In this document: positions 28,531 to 38,151 of the stretch, in pieces
Numbering within the stretch: position 1 is the stretch's first letter
Layout: the number at the start of each line of letters is the position of its first letter
Source of the DNA: Candidatus Caccoplasma merdavium
GTDB lineage: Bacteria > Bacteroidota > Bacteroidia > Bacteroidales > UBA11471
Assembly: GCA_018715595.1 (NCBI GenBank)
Contig: DVLI01000011.1
Location: 43,501 to 107,500 of the forward strand
Length of the DNA: 64,000 nucleotides
Direction: 5' to 3'
Program-made: the position numbers and the translations under genes
The notes under the pieces: model-generated
Database searches by the model: none
Seen by the model: the letters and a program-made list of their open reading frames with translations, nothing else
What the model was told of the DNA's origin: nothing

Positions 28531-29055
28531 ATGGATACAGAATTTATTAAAAGTCAAGTAAGAGACATTGTTGACTTCCCCATAAAAGGAGTCATCTTCA
28601 AAGACCTCACAACGGTTTTCAAAAGACCCGACGCGCTGAAAATGGTGAGCGACGAACTCTATGAACGCTACAAAAGTGCCGGCATCACCAAAGTCGTCGG
28701 CATCGAATCGCGAGGGTTCATACTGGGCTCCATCGCCGCCTATAAGCTGAACGCCGGTTTTGTGCCCATGCGCAAGCCCGGCAAACTCCCGGCCATCACA
28801 TGGCAGGAACGTTATGACAACGAGTATGGCAGCGGCACGATAGAGGTACATCAGGACGCCATTACCGAAGACGATGTCATTTTGCTCCACGACGATGTGT
28901 TGGCCACCGGTGGTACCATGTTGGCCGCATACCATCTGCTGCAACGCTTCAATCCGAAAAAAATCTACATCAATTTCCTCTCCGAAATTGTCAAGCTGAA
29001 CGGCCGCAAGGCATTCCCCGAAGGCACAGAAATCGACGCTCTCATCAAACTCTGA
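28531..29055 (+). CDS. apt: Adenine phosphoribosyltransferase
   Basis: Salvages adenine with PRPP to AMP. 174 residues, standard size. The sequence shows VRDIVDFPIKGVIFKDLT at the N-terminus, VVGIESRGFILGSIAAYKLNAGFVPMRKPGKLP, and the PRPP-binding motif VILLHDDVLATGGTMLAA (usually VLIVDDLLATGGT). Begins 29 bases after mnmG, with the parS-like site in that gap; uvrC begins 7 bases downstream. Start by position of the conserved VRDIVDFP region. Confidence 0.95.
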   Translation: MDTEFIKSQVRDIVDFPIKGVIFKDLTTVFKRPDALKMVSDELYERYKSAGITKVVGIESRGFILGSIAAYKLNAGFVPMRKPGKLPAITWQERYDNEYGSGTIEVHQDAITEDDVILLHDDVLATGGTMLAAYHLLQRFNPKKIYINFLSEIVKLNGRKAFPEGTEIDALIKL

Positions 29056-29062
29056 CCCCACG

Positions 29063-30871
29063 TTGGCTGCGCAAAACGAACACATACATCACTTGTTGTC
29101 GCTCCTCCCCGATTCGCCCGGAGTATACCAATACTTCGACAAAGAAGGGAACATCATCTATGTGGGCAAAGCCAAGAACCTGAAACGACGCGTCAGTTCC
29201 TACTTCAACAAAACCCACGAATCGCTGCGCACCACCATGCTGGTGCGCAACATCTGCGACATCAAATACACCGTCGTAGGCAGCGAAGAAGACGCCCTTC
29301 ACCTCGAAAACAGCTTCATCAAGGAGTACAAGCCGCGCTACAACGTCCTGCTCAAAGACGACAAGACCTATCCCTGGATTACGGTAAGGAACGAGCCCTT
29401 CCCGCGGGTTTTCCTCACCCGCAAGGTCATACACGACGGCTCGAAATACTACGGCCCCTACGCCAACGTGCAGCTGGCACGCACCGTCATAGAGCTCATC
29501 AGGTCGCTCTATCCCGTGCGCACCTGCTCGCACCTGCTCACGTCCGAAAACATCGAACGCCACAAATACAAGGTGTGCCTGCAATACCACATCAAAAATT
29601 GCAAAGGCGCCTGCGAAGGCATGCAAAGCGAAGCCGACTACCTGAGAGACATCGAACAGATAAGGCAGATTCTCAACGGCAACATACAGCAACTGACCGA
29701 GCATCTCAAAGAAGAGATGAACACACTGGCCGAGCAACTCAAATTTGAAGAAGCGCAGCAGCTCAAAGAAAAATACCTCCTGCTCGAAAAATACAAAGCC
29801 AAATCGGTCATCGTGAGCAGCACCATACACAATGTCGACGTTTTCTCCTACACCGAAAACGACAACGACGCCTACGTCAATTACCTGCATGTGCGCAACG
29901 GTTCCATCGTACAAAGCTACACCATCGAATACCGGAAACGGCTCGACGAAAGCAAGGAAGAAATATTGTCGCTGGCCATTGCCGAACTGCGCGGTCGCTT
30001 CAAAAGCCAGTCTCGCGAAATCATCGTGCCGTTCCTGCCCGAATCGGAATTCAGGGAGACCTTCTTCACCGTGCCCCAACGGGGCGACAAACGCAAACTG
30101 CTCGAAGTCTCGGAACAAAACGTCAAACAATACAAGCTCGACAAGGTAAAAAGCGCCGAGAAGCTCAATCCCGAGCAACGCGTCACCCGCATACTGTCGC
30201 GGGCACAAAAAGATTTCAGGCTCCACAACCTGCCCATGCACATCGAGTGCTTCGACAACTCCAACATACAGGGCACCCTGCCGGTATCGTCGTGCGTGGT
30301 CTTCAAGAAAGCGAAACCATCGAAAAAAGACTACCGTCACTTCAACGTAAAAACAGTCGAAGGCCCCGATGATTTCGCATCGATGTACGAAGCGGTCTAC
30401 CGTCGCTACAAACGCCTCTCCGAAGAGAGCCAGCCCCTGCCCGACCTTGTCGTCGTCGACGGCGGAAAAGGGCAGCTCAGCGCCGCCTGCGAAGCCCTGC
30501 GCGACCTGCAACTGCAAATCCCCATCATCGGCATCGCCAAACGCCTCGAAGAGATTTTCTTCCCCGACGACCCCATACCCCTCTATCTCGACAAAAACAG
30601 CGAGAGCCTGCGCCTCATTCAACAGATGCGCGACGAAGCCCACCGCTTCGGCATCACCCACCACCGCAACCGGCGCAGCAAGAAGCAGGTCGAGTCGGCC
30701 CTCGACAAGATAGCCGGCATCGGCGAGAAAACACGCGACCTTCTCCTCACCCGCTACAAGAGCGTGAAACGCATCAAGGAGGTGCCGCACGAGGAACTGG
30801 CACAACTCATCGGCCCGGCGAAGGCAAAACTCATACACGAAGCCCTCACGCAAATGAATACCGCCGAATAA
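29063..30871 (+). CDS. uvrC: Excinuclease ABC subunit C (TTG start)
   Basis: Makes both incisions in nucleotide excision repair with UvrAB. At 602 residues it has the GIY-YIG domain (SPGVYQYFDKEGNIIYVGKAKNLKRRVSSYF, about 18-50), the coiled UVR motif (EEMNTLAEQLKFEEAQQLKEKY, about 215-240), the RNase H-like C-terminal nuclease (IECFDNSNIQGTLPVSS and LPDLVVVDGGKGQL with catalytic Asp residues) and C-terminal helix-hairpin-helix repeats. No ATG lies before the GIY-YIG domain in this frame downstream of apt; TTG at 29063, 7 bases after the apt stop, is the best start. Confidence 0.94.
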   Translation: MAAQNEHIHHLLSLLPDSPGVYQYFDKEGNIIYVGKAKNLKRRVSSYFNKTHESLRTTMLVRNICDIKYTVVGSEEDALHLENSFIKEYKPRYNVLLKDDKTYPWITVRNEPFPRVFLTRKVIHDGSKYYGPYANVQLARTVIELIRSLYPVRTCSHLLTSENIERHKYKVCLQYHIKNCKGACEGMQSEADYLRDIEQIRQILNGNIQQLTEHLKEEMNTLAEQLKFEEAQQLKEKYLLLEKYKAKSVIVSSTIHNVDVFSYTENDNDAYVNYLHVRNGSIVQSYTIEYRKRLDESKEEILSLAIAELRGRFKSQSREIIVPFLPESEFRETFFTVPQRGDKRKLLEVSEQNVKQYKLDKVKSAEKLNPEQRVTRILSRAQKDFRLHNLPMHIECFDNSNIQGTLPVSSCVVFKKAKPSKKDYRHFNVKTVEGPDDFASMYEAVYRRYKRLSEESQPLPDLVVVDGGKGQLSAACEALRDLQLQIPIIGIAKRLEEIFFPDDPIPLYLDKNSESLRLIQQMRDEAHRFGITHHRNRRSKKQVESALDKIAGIGEKTRDLLLTRYKSVKRIKEVPHEELAQLIGPAKAKLIHEALTQMNTAE

Positions 30872-30901
30872 CGAACATAACATTCTAATATAGAAGATAT
30901 T

Positions 30902-31354
30902 ATGAGAATTGTCATACAACGGGTCGCCCATGCCTCGGTCACCATCGAAGGGAAAATAAAGTCAAAAATCGGGCAAGGGCTGCTCATACTGGTCGGCATC
31001 GAAGACGCCGACGATGCGAGCGATGCCGAGTGGCTGAGCAAGAAGGCCGCCAACCTGCGCATCTTCGACGACGAGAACGGCGTCATGAACCGCTCGATAA
31101 AGGAAATCGGCGGGGAGATGCTCATCATCAGCCAATTCACGCTATTCGCATCGACCAAGAAGGGAAACCGTCCCTCCTACATCAGAGCCTCGAAACACGA
31201 ACATGCCATACCCCTCTACGAGCAATTCTGCGCTTTCATCGAAGAAGAATGCGGCAAGAAACCGGGAACGGGGGAATTCGGCGCCGACATGAAAGTGGAG
31301 TTGCTCAACGACGGCCCCGTCACCATCATCATCGACTCAAAACAAAAAGAATAA
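30902..31354 (+). CDS. dtd: D-aminoacyl-tRNA deacylase
   Basis: Hydrolyses D-aminoacyl-tRNA (and glycyl-tRNA-Ala) to keep D-amino acids out of protein. 150 residues, full length. Starts MRIVIQRVAHASVTIEG; the SQFTLFAST motif (active-site SQxTL) is at about 79-87 and the NDGPVT motif (cross-subunit GPVT cis-dipeptide) near residue 138. Thirty bases downstream of uvrC and 4 bases upstream of the MazG-like gene, in a continuous plus-strand run. Confidence 0.96.
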   Translation: MRIVIQRVAHASVTIEGKIKSKIGQGLLILVGIEDADDASDAEWLSKKAANLRIFDDENGVMNRSIKEIGGEMLIISQFTLFASTKKGNRPSYIRASKHEHAIPLYEQFCAFIEEECGKKPGTGEFGADMKVELLNDGPVTIIIDSKQKE

Positions 31355-31358
31355 ACCC

Positions 31359-31685
31359 ATGACCCTGAAAGAAGCCCAAGAAAGCGTCGACCGTTGGATA
31401 AAAGAGTATGGCGTACGTTACTTCAACGAACTCACCAACATGGCAATCCTCACCGAGGAGGTGGGCGAAGTGGCCCGCATCATGGCCCGCCGCTATGGCG
31501 AACAGTCGTTCAAGGAGAGCGACAAACAGGCCGACCTGGCCGACGAACTCGCCGATGTGCTGTGGGTGGTCATCTGCCTGGCCAACCAGACCGGCGTAGA
31601 CCTCACCGAGGCACTGCAACGCAACCTCGACAAGAAGACCGCCCGCGACAAGACCCGCCACCAATCGAACCCAAAGTTGAAATAA
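31359..31685 (+). CDS. MazG-like nucleotide pyrophosphohydrolase
   Basis: A short 108-residue all-alpha NTP pyrophosphohydrolase. The metal-binding pattern is clear: ILTEEVGEVARIMARRYG (ExxE) followed by DLADELADVLWVVICLAN (ExxD). Single-domain size, as in the dCTPase/iMazG group rather than the two-domain MazG. Likely hydrolyses noncanonical or excess nucleotides. It is four bases from dtd, and deoC (deoxynucleoside catabolism) follows 40 bases later, a common Bacteroidales order. Confidence 0.88.
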   Translation: MTLKEAQESVDRWIKEYGVRYFNELTNMAILTEEVGEVARIMARRYGEQSFKESDKQADLADELADVLWVVICLANQTGVDLTEALQRNLDKKTARDKTRHQSNPKLK

Positions 31686-31725
31686 ACGTTTTCATCGAAA
31701 AAAACTAAAAAAAATATTTGACGAT

Positions 31726-32604
31726 ATGGACCCGTACAACGAAATGCTGAAAGGCTACAACACCGACCTGCACGACGATGAAATCGCGCAGATGACCGAT
31801 AAAATTCTCTACGAAGGACTGCGCGAAAACTGCAACGAGGAGGTATATCGCTTCCTCTTCGGCTGCATCGACCTCACCTCGCTCAATCCCACCGACAACC
31901 AAAACCAAATCGCTGCCTTCACCCGTCAGGTCAACGAGCTCGACAACCAGAACCCCGAACTGAACCACGTCGCCGCCATCTGCGTCTATCCCAACTTTGT
32001 CGAGTGCGTGCGCATGAACCTCGAAGTTTCCGACGTAAACATCGCCGCCGTCGCCGGAGGATTCCCCTCGGCACAAACCTTTACCGAGGTAAAAATCGCC
32101 GAAGCCGCCCTGGCTGTCGCTGGGGGTGCAAACGAAATCGACATCGTCATGAACGTAGGCCAGTTCCTGAGCGGCGAGTATGAAGATATTTGCGATGAAA
32201 TCGCCGAAATAAAACACACCTGCCGGGGAGAAGCCCAGCTCAAAGTCATTCTCGAAACCGGAGCTCTCGGCAACAGCAGCAACGTAAAAAAAGCCGCCCT
32301 GCTGGCCATCTATTCGGGAGCCGACTTCATCAAGACATCGACCGGCAAGCTCACGCCGGGAGCCACCCCCGAAGCCTTCTATGTCATGTGCACCGCCATC
32401 AAGGAATATTACGAGCACACCCAGACGCGCATCGGCATCAAGGCCGCCGGCGGAATTTCGACCACGGCCGACGCCGTGAAATACTACACCATCGCCAAAA
32501 GCGTTCTCGGAGAGGAGTGGCTCGACAAGAAATACTTCCGCATCGGAGCCAGCCGCTTGGCCACCAACCTGCTCGAATCGATTGTCAGCGCCGGAAAAAA
32601 CTGA
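31726..32604 (+). CDS. deoC: Deoxyribose-phosphate aldolase
   Basis: Cleaves 2-deoxy-D-ribose 5-phosphate to glyceraldehyde-3-phosphate and acetaldehyde. Class I aldolase with Schiff-base Lys in DFIKTSTGKLTPGATPE; the second Lys of the proton relay is in RIGIKAAGGIST, and EIDIVMNVGQFLSG holds the catalytic Asp region. The 292-residue length is of the long type usual in Bacteroidota. No clear own promoter; probably transcribed with dtd-mazG. Ends before a bidirectional terminator. Confidence 0.95.
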   Translation: MDPYNEMLKGYNTDLHDDEIAQMTDKILYEGLRENCNEEVYRFLFGCIDLTSLNPTDNQNQIAAFTRQVNELDNQNPELNHVAAICVYPNFVECVRMNLEVSDVNIAAVAGGFPSAQTFTEVKIAEAALAVAGGANEIDIVMNVGQFLSGEYEDICDEIAEIKHTCRGEAQLKVILETGALGNSSNVKKAALLAIYSGADFIKTSTGKLTPGATPEAFYVMCTAIKEYYEHTQTRIGIKAAGGISTTADAVKYYTIAKSVLGEEWLDKKYFRIGASRLATNLLESIVSAGKN

Positions 32605-32642
32605 CAGTTTTTCCGATGAAAAAGCGGGAACAGACAACCACA

Positions 32643-32682
32643 CAAAAAAAACGGCAGCCCAGTTCGGACTGCCGTTTTTTAT
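32643..32682. terminator. Bidirectional terminator between deoC and the polyprenyl synthase
   Basis: AAAAAACGGCAG pairs with CTGCCGTTTTTT (left arm ending at 32657, right arm 32669-32680) around an 11-base loop. A/T runs on both sides allow it to serve both convergent genes. Confidence 0.9.
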
Positions 32683-32709
32683 CTTATATGACTTGAAAAG
32701 AAAGGCGCG

Positions 32710-33684
32710 TTACTTCGTGCGGGAGATGGTGTAATCAAAAACCGCCATCAGCGACTCGGCGGCCACCGAATGGGCAAAAGGCCGCAAATAATCTGCCGCC
32801 TCGCTGCGCAAGCGCTGCATGACCTCCTCGGCATAAGCCACACCGCCGTTCTTCACGGCAAAGGCGGTGAGACGGGCTATCTCGGCATCGCTGAGCTCAT
32901 GCCGGGCGAGCAAACGTCGCATCGCTTCGCTCTCGTCATCGGAGGTATGCGTGAGCGCGTATATAAGCGGGAGGGTAACCTTCCCCTCTGAGAGGTCGCT
33001 GCGGGTAGGCTTACCGACCTCATCGGGTGCGAAATAATCGAAAATATCGTCCTTAATTTGGAAACAGAGGCCGAGGCGTTCACCAAAAGCCTTCACGGCC
33101 TCAGTCTGTTCGGGAGACATGCCCGAGGTAAGAGCCCCGATGTGCATGCAGGAGACAAAGAGCGAAGCCGTTTTTTGGCTGATGACATGGAAATAAGCCT
33201 GTTCATCGACAATTTCGCGTTGGGCCACCTCTATCTGGTCCATCTCACCGCAAGCCAAGGTGCGCCCCAGGCGCCCCAATACTTCTATGACCGGGAGCGA
33301 ATGGGTGGGAAGCGCGGCATCGAGGGCACTCGACACGAAATAGTCGCCGGCAAGCACAGCAATACGGTTGTCCCAAATGCCGTTGATGGTCACCTTTCCG
33401 CGACGGAGTTTCGACTCATCGACCACGTCATCGTGTATGAGAGAGGCATTGTGCAGCAACTCCACGGCTGCGGCGCCATAAATGGACTCAGGCTTCACGT
33501 CACCCATGAGACGTGCCGTGAGCAGCACGAGAATGGGACGTATCTGCTTGCCCGTCATCGAGAGGTAATGCTCCACGACCCGCGACAGGAGCGGACTCGT
33601 CGAAGAGAGTACACGGGCAATGACTTCGTTCAACTGCTGCATCTCGCCTTCAATCGGCTGTTTTATCTTCGACAATAAATCCAT
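32710..33684 (-). CDS. Polyprenyl diphosphate synthase (octaprenyl-type, IspB-like)
   Basis: Trans-prenyltransferase of 324 residues making the long isoprenoid chain of menaquinone. First Asp-rich motif DDVVDESKLRRG at about 90-101, second in IKDDIFDYFAPDEVGKPTRSDLSEGKVTLPL, and the FARM-region residues small enough for long-chain product. Product length is not determinable by eye. Start is ambiguous: ATG 33684 (MDLLSKIKQ) leaves about 15 bases of leader; ATG 33693 (MPPMDLL) leaves only about 6. Monocistronic. Confidence 0.9.
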   Translation of the reverse strand: MDLLSKIKQPIEGEMQQLNEVIARVLSSTSPLLSRVVEHYLSMTGKQIRPILVLLTARLMGDVKPESIYGAAAVELLHNASLIHDDVVDESKLRRGKVTINGIWDNRIAVLAGDYFVSSALDAALPTHSLPVIEVLGRLGRTLACGEMDQIEVAQREIVDEQAYFHVISQKTASLFVSCMHIGALTSGMSPEQTEAVKAFGERLGLCFQIKDDIFDYFAPDEVGKPTRSDLSEGKVTLPLIYALTHTSDDESEAMRRLLARHELSDAEIARLTAFAVKNGGVAYAEEVMQRLRSEAADYLRPFAHSVAAESLMAVFDYTISRTK

Positions 33685-33704
33685 TGGCGGCATTTTAGTG
33701 GGTG

Positions 33705-33712
33705 CAAAGATA
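33705..33712 (-). promoter_or_regulatory. Predicted promoter of the polyprenyl synthase (TATCTTTG)
   Basis: Minus-strand perfect -7 element just upstream of the chosen ATG; it excludes the longer open frame upstream. Confidence 0.55.
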
Positions 33713-33890
33713 ATGCAAAGCGGGGGCAGAATAAAACGAACGCATTCATTTTTTGCGTCGCAAACCGCTTTGGTGAGCAAAATTAGAAATAAAACAAAAA
33801 GATTCGGCAGATTTATCGTAAATTTACCTCGGAATATTTCCGAAGGCCGGTTTGTCCCGGCACTCAACCTTACCCGAAATTTTACCGCCC

Positions 33891-36671
33891 ATGACCGACA
33901 AACGCCTCTTCCTGCTCGACGCCTACGCCCTCATCTACCGAGCCTATTACGGACTGATCAAAAATCCGCGCATCAACTCCAAAGGAGTAAACACCTCGGC
34001 CATCTTCGGGTTTGTCAACACCCTCGAAGAGGTGCTCCGCAAAGAAAATCCCTCCCACATCGCCGTGGGGTTCGACCCGGCCGGACCCACCTTCCGGCAC
34101 GAAGCCTTCGAACAGTACAAGGCCCAACGCGAAGAGACGCCCGAGGTAATCCGACAGTCGGTACCCGTCATCAAGGAAATCATTCGCGCCTACAACATTC
34201 CGCTCATCGAGGTTGCCGGCTATGAGGCCGACGACGTGATAGGCACGCTCGCCAAAGAGGCCGAGAAAGCCGGCTTCGACACCTACATGATGACCCCCGA
34301 CAAGGACTACGGCCAACTGGTCTCGCCGCACATCTTCATATACAAGCCGCTCTTCGGGGGCAACTTCGAGGTGCGGGGTGTCGAAGAAGTCACGGCGAAG
34401 TACGGCATCGAACGCCCCGAACAGGTCATCGACATCTTGGGACTCATGGGCGACGCCTCGGACAATATTCCCGGCTGCCCGGGCATCGGTGAGAAGACGG
34501 CCATGAAGCTGGTGCAGGAATTCGGGAGCATCGAAAACCTCCTCGCCGGCACAGAGAAACTCAAAGGCGCCACCAAGACAAAAATCGAAAGTCACACCGA
34601 GGAGATAAAATTCTCGAAATTCCTCGCCACGATAAAAACCGACGTGCCGGTGACGTTCGACGAAGAGGCCCTGCGCCGTTCACCCGTCGACGAAGAAGCC
34701 TTGCGCAAGATTTTTGAAGAACTCGAATTCAGGAACCTCGCCGAGCGAATCCTCGGCAAGAACACCCCTACCCCACCGGCGGCCGAAAGCACGCCCGTTC
34801 AAGGCTCGCTCTTTGATTTATTTGCGACCGAAGGGACGAGCGAAGAAAAATATTCAACTCTCCGCGACGTAAACAGCACCACACACACCTATCAACTATT
34901 TAATAAAGAAGAAGATATGGTTCGATTGGCCCATACACTCGAAACATGTCAGAAATTTGCGTTCGACACCGAGACGACCGGCATCGAACCCATGACGGCA
35001 GAATTGGTGGGCATGTCGTTTGCCATCGACGAGGGAGAAGCCTATTATGTGCCTGTCCCGGCCGAAAAAGCCGCAGCCGAGCGAATCGTGAATATATTTA
35101 AAAAAGCGTTGGAAAATCCTTCATCGCAAAAAATCGGCCAGAACATCAAGTACGACTACATCATGATGCGGCGATACGGCGTGCGACCCGCCGGAGCGTT
35201 TTTCGACACGATGGTGGCCCACTACCTCCTGCAACCCGAGCAGCGACACAACATGGACTACCTTGCCGAGATATACCTCGGCTACAAGACCATTCACATC
35301 GAAGAGCTCATCGGCCCCAAGGGGAAAGGGCAACGCTCGATGCGCGACGTCGCTCCCGAACAGGTGTACCCCTACGCCGCCGAAGATGCCGACATCACCC
35401 TGCAACTGAAAAACCGCCTCGAAGGCGAGTTGGCCCGTGAAGGCATGGAACCGCTCTTCTACGACATCGAGATGCCGCTGGTGCGGGTATTGGCCGAGAT
35501 GGAGATATGCGGGGTGCGCATCGACACCGAAGCCCTGCGCCGTTCGTCGGCCGACCTCGGCAAGCGGCTCGCCGCCATCGAGCAGGAAATCTACGAGCTG
35601 GCCGGCACGCCCTTCAACATCAGTTCGGCACGGCAGGTGGGCGAGATACTCTTCGAGCGTCTCAAAATCGACGAGAAGGCCCGCAAGACCAAGACCGGAC
35701 AATACTCCACCACCGAAGAGGTGCTCGAAAAACTGCGCTACCGCCACCCCGTCGTCGACAAGATACTCACCTACCGCGGCCTGCGCAAGCTGCTGAGCAC
35801 CTACATCGACGCCCTGCCCGAGCTCATCAACCCGGCCACGGGCAAGATACACACTTCGTTCAACCAGACGGTCACCGCCACGGGACGTCTCAGTTCGAGC
35901 AACCCCAACCTGCAAAACATTCCCATTCGCGACGACGAAGGGCGCGAGATACGCCGCGCCTTTATCCCCGAAGAGGGAGCCCTCTTCTTCTCGGCCGACT
36001 ACTCGCAAATCGAGTTGCGCATCATGGCCCACCTCAGCGGCGACCCGGCCATGACCGAAGCCTTCGTCTCGGGCCACGACATTCACGCCGCCACCGCCGC
36101 CAAAATCTACAAAGTAGGTATCGACGAGGTAACCAAAGAGATGCGGCGCAAGGCCAAGACGGCCAACTTCGGCATCATCTACGGCATCTCCACCTTCGGG
36201 CTGGCCGAGCGGCTCAACATTCCCCGTAGCGAGGCCAAACAACTCATCGACGGCTATTTCGAGACTTTCCCGCGCGTGAAACAATATATGGAGCAAAGTA
36301 TCGAAGTGGCCCGCGAAAAAGGCTATGTCGAGACCCTCAACGGCCGCAAACGCATGTTGCCCGACATCAACTCCCACAACAGCGTCGTGCGCGGATATGC
36401 CGAGCGCAACGCCATCAACGCCCCCATACAGGGCAGCGCCGCCGACATCATAAAGATAGCCATGGTGCGCATCTTCGACCGCTTCGAGCGCGAGGGGTTG
36501 CAGGCCAAAATGATTCTGCAAGTGCACGACGAACTCAACTTCACCGTGCCCCTGAGCGAAATCGACACCGTGTCGCGCATCGTCAAGGAGGAGATGGAAC
36601 GGGCCGCCACCCTGCGCGTGCCGCTCATCGCCGACACCGGCACCGGCAGCAACTGGCTCGAAGCACATTGA
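33891..36671 (+). CDS. polA: DNA polymerase I
   Basis: Gap-filling and Okazaki-processing polymerase of 926 residues with three domains. The 5'-3' exonuclease (about 1-290) has LLDAYALIYRAYYG and YEADDVIGTLA...DKDYGQL...GDASDNIPGCPGIGEKTA. The 3'-5' exonuclease (about 345-520) keeps FAFDTETTG and AAEDADITLQL, so proofreading is probably active. The polymerase has DYSQIELRIMAHLSG (motif A), RRKAKTANFGIIYG (O helix, Phe kept) and QVHDELNF (motif C). A TTG upstream in frame is not needed. Upstream, an inverted repeat TCGGAA-3-TTCCGA at 33829-33843 may be regulatory. Confidence 0.97.
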   Translation: MTDKRLFLLDAYALIYRAYYGLIKNPRINSKGVNTSAIFGFVNTLEEVLRKENPSHIAVGFDPAGPTFRHEAFEQYKAQREETPEVIRQSVPVIKEIIRAYNIPLIEVAGYEADDVIGTLAKEAEKAGFDTYMMTPDKDYGQLVSPHIFIYKPLFGGNFEVRGVEEVTAKYGIERPEQVIDILGLMGDASDNIPGCPGIGEKTAMKLVQEFGSIENLLAGTEKLKGATKTKIESHTEEIKFSKFLATIKTDVPVTFDEEALRRSPVDEEALRKIFEELEFRNLAERILGKNTPTPPAAESTPVQGSLFDLFATEGTSEEKYSTLRDVNSTTHTYQLFNKEEDMVRLAHTLETCQKFAFDTETTGIEPMTAELVGMSFAIDEGEAYYVPVPAEKAAAERIVNIFKKALENPSSQKIGQNIKYDYIMMRRYGVRPAGAFFDTMVAHYLLQPEQRHNMDYLAEIYLGYKTIHIEELIGPKGKGQRSMRDVAPEQVYPYAAEDADITLQLKNRLEGELAREGMEPLFYDIEMPLVRVLAEMEICGVRIDTEALRRSSADLGKRLAAIEQEIYELAGTPFNISSARQVGEILFERLKIDEKARKTKTGQYSTTEEVLEKLRYRHPVVDKILTYRGLRKLLSTYIDALPELINPATGKIHTSFNQTVTATGRLSSSNPNLQNIPIRDDEGREIRRAFIPEEGALFFSADYSQIELRIMAHLSGDPAMTEAFVSGHDIHAATAAKIYKVGIDEVTKEMRRKAKTANFGIIYGISTFGLAERLNIPRSEAKQLIDGYFETFPRVKQYMEQSIEVAREKGYVETLNGRKRMLPDINSHNSVVRGYAERNAINAPIQGSAADIIKIAMVRIFDRFEREGLQAKMILQVHDELNFTVPLSEIDTVSRIVKEEMERAATLRVPLIADTGTGSNWLEAH

Positions 36672-36700
36672 GCGCCCTCTCTCCCGCCCGGTTCTCACCC

Positions 36701-36725
36701 GACCTGTGCCAAGACGGCACAGGTC
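36701..36725. other. Hairpin of 10-bp stem after polA
   Basis: GACCTGTGCC at 36701-36710 pairs perfectly with 36716-36725 across a 5-base loop. No T run follows, so it is not a terminator alone; it precedes the real terminator by 24 bases. Confidence 0.6.
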
Positions 36726-36749
36726 GCCCGTTCCCGACAAAGCTTCAAA

Positions 36750-36794
36750 GACTCGAATCCCCAACCGTGCAGGTTGGGGATTCGAGTCTTTTTT
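36750..36794 (+). terminator. Intrinsic terminator after polA
   Basis: A perfect 17-bp stem (GACTCGAATCCCCAACC at 36750-36766 with 36772-36788), 5-base loop, then TTTTTT. Very stable. Confidence 0.95.
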
Positions 36795-36822
36795 CCCAAG
36801 AAAAGAGGGTTGTGCGCACCCG

Positions 36823-38151
36823 TCACGACAGGGGCGGGACGGCTTTGCCGGCGCTAATCTCGGCCTGCAACAGGTAGTCATAACCCGAGGCGTTCTGGTA
36901 GATGCGGAGGCCGAACCACCCGGCCGCAACGAGGATATGCTCCACCATCTCGCTCTGCACCGACTCAAAAGCCACCCACTCGGTAACGGTTGTGAAACAG
37001 TAAATTTCGAAGGGAACGCCGTTGGCGGTAGGTTCGAGCAGCCGGGCCATGATTTCGAACGAGGGCGCCACCGTGGGGCAATGCAGGAGGTACATATTGA
37101 CATAGGCCCGGAAAAGTCCCAGATTGGTATCGATGGTGCCGTTGGCGAGCCCCTCGGCGTTGTTGGTATTCTCGACGCGGGCGGCATCGCGCTGGCGCCG
37201 CTTGGCCGCGATATACTCCTTCATATAGGGCAAGGTGCTCCAAGTATCGAGTTGCGCCTCGGTACAGGCCGACACCGAATCGTTCTCGATGAGAAAATCC
37301 CTCTTGATGCGCCGGCCGCCGCTCTCGGTCATCGCGCGCCAGTTCTGCATCGTCGAGGAGACCAGCGTATAGGGCGGCAAGGAGACGAGGGTGTGGTCGA
37401 AGTTGCGCACCTTCACCGTGTCGAGCGTGATGTCCTCGACAACGCCATTGACCATGCCGCCGGGCAGCACAATCCAGTCGCCCCGGCGCACGAGGTCGTT
37501 CTCGGCCAGTTGTATGCCGGCCACGAAACCGAGAATGGCGTCCTTGAAAATCAACATCAGCACCGCGGCAAAAGCCCCCAGCCCGGTCACCAGCTTCATG
37601 GGCGAAATTCCGGCAAAGACAGCCACGGCCAAAATAGCCGATACACCGAGAAGCACACCTTTGATGAGTTGCACAAGCCCTTTGAGCGGGCGGTCGCGCC
37701 ACTCGTCGCGCCGGGAGAGTAGGTGCCACACCGTATCGGTCAGCCGGTTGAGGTAGATACATAAGGCCACGATGAATACCACCCCGCAGAGACGGCCTAT
37801 CCAATCGATAAGATGAGGAGCGTCCTGGTAGACCCACGGCAGGAAGGCAATGACAATGAGCGGCGGGAAGATATAGGCCACACCCGAGAAAAGACGGCGC
37901 TTTATCAATGTTTTCAGCACCTCATTTCCGGTGTGACCGGCCCAACGCAGGAATATGCGGTGGAGCACCACACGCAGCAACCATGCAGTAAGAATGGAAA
38001 AGAGCACGATGAGGAAGAGGTAGATAAGGCTCTCCCAGCGCTCCACTCCGTCGGCATTCAGGCCGAGATTCTTCAAAAACTCCTTGATGGCGCGCAACAG
38101 CGGCTCGGCCACGCGGCGCGACTTGTCTTCTACATACTCCAAATTTTCCAT
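36823..38151 (-). CDS. Mechanosensitive ion channel, MscS/YbdG type
   Basis: Osmotic-safety channel of the inner membrane, 442 residues. Four to five membrane segments are visible in the first 200 residues, ending with the pore helix GLGAFAAVLMLIFKDAILGFVAGIQLAENDLVRRGDWI, the diagnostic MscS TM3-beta junction. The beta domain follows with GVVEDITLDTVKVRNFDHTLVSLPPYTL, and an insertion rich in charged residues (about 310-350) is as in YbdG rather than MscS. The start is the ATG before MENLEYVEDKSRR; the segment upstream is AT-rich and noncoding. Convergent with polA. Confidence 0.92.
   Translation of the reverse strand: MENLEYVEDKSRRVAEPLLRAIKEFLKNLGLNADGVERWESLIYLFLIVLFSILTAWLLRVVLHRIFLRWAGHTGNEVLKTLIKRRLFSGVAYIFPPLIVIAFLPWVYQDAPHLIDWIGRLCGVVFIVALCIYLNRLTDTVWHLLSRRDEWRDRPLKGLVQLIKGVLLGVSAILAVAVFAGISPMKLVTGLGAFAAVLMLIFKDAILGFVAGIQLAENDLVRRGDWIVLPGGMVNGVVEDITLDTVKVRNFDHTLVSLPPYTLVSSTMQNWRAMTESGGRRIKRDFLIENDSVSACTEAQLDTWSTLPYMKEYIAAKRRQRDAARVENTNNAEGLANGTIDTNLGLFRAYVNMYLLHCPTVAPSFEIMARLLEPTANGVPFEIYCFTTVTEWVAFESVQSEMVEHILVAAGWFGLRIYQNASGYDYLLQAEISAGKAVPPLS

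Noticed and set aside
35121..37187. Very long open frame (688 codons) on the minus strand over polA
   Set aside because: It is antisense to all of the conserved polA motifs; its translation is rich in Gly, Val, His and Asp in the way mirrored GC-rich codons give. No domain is seen.
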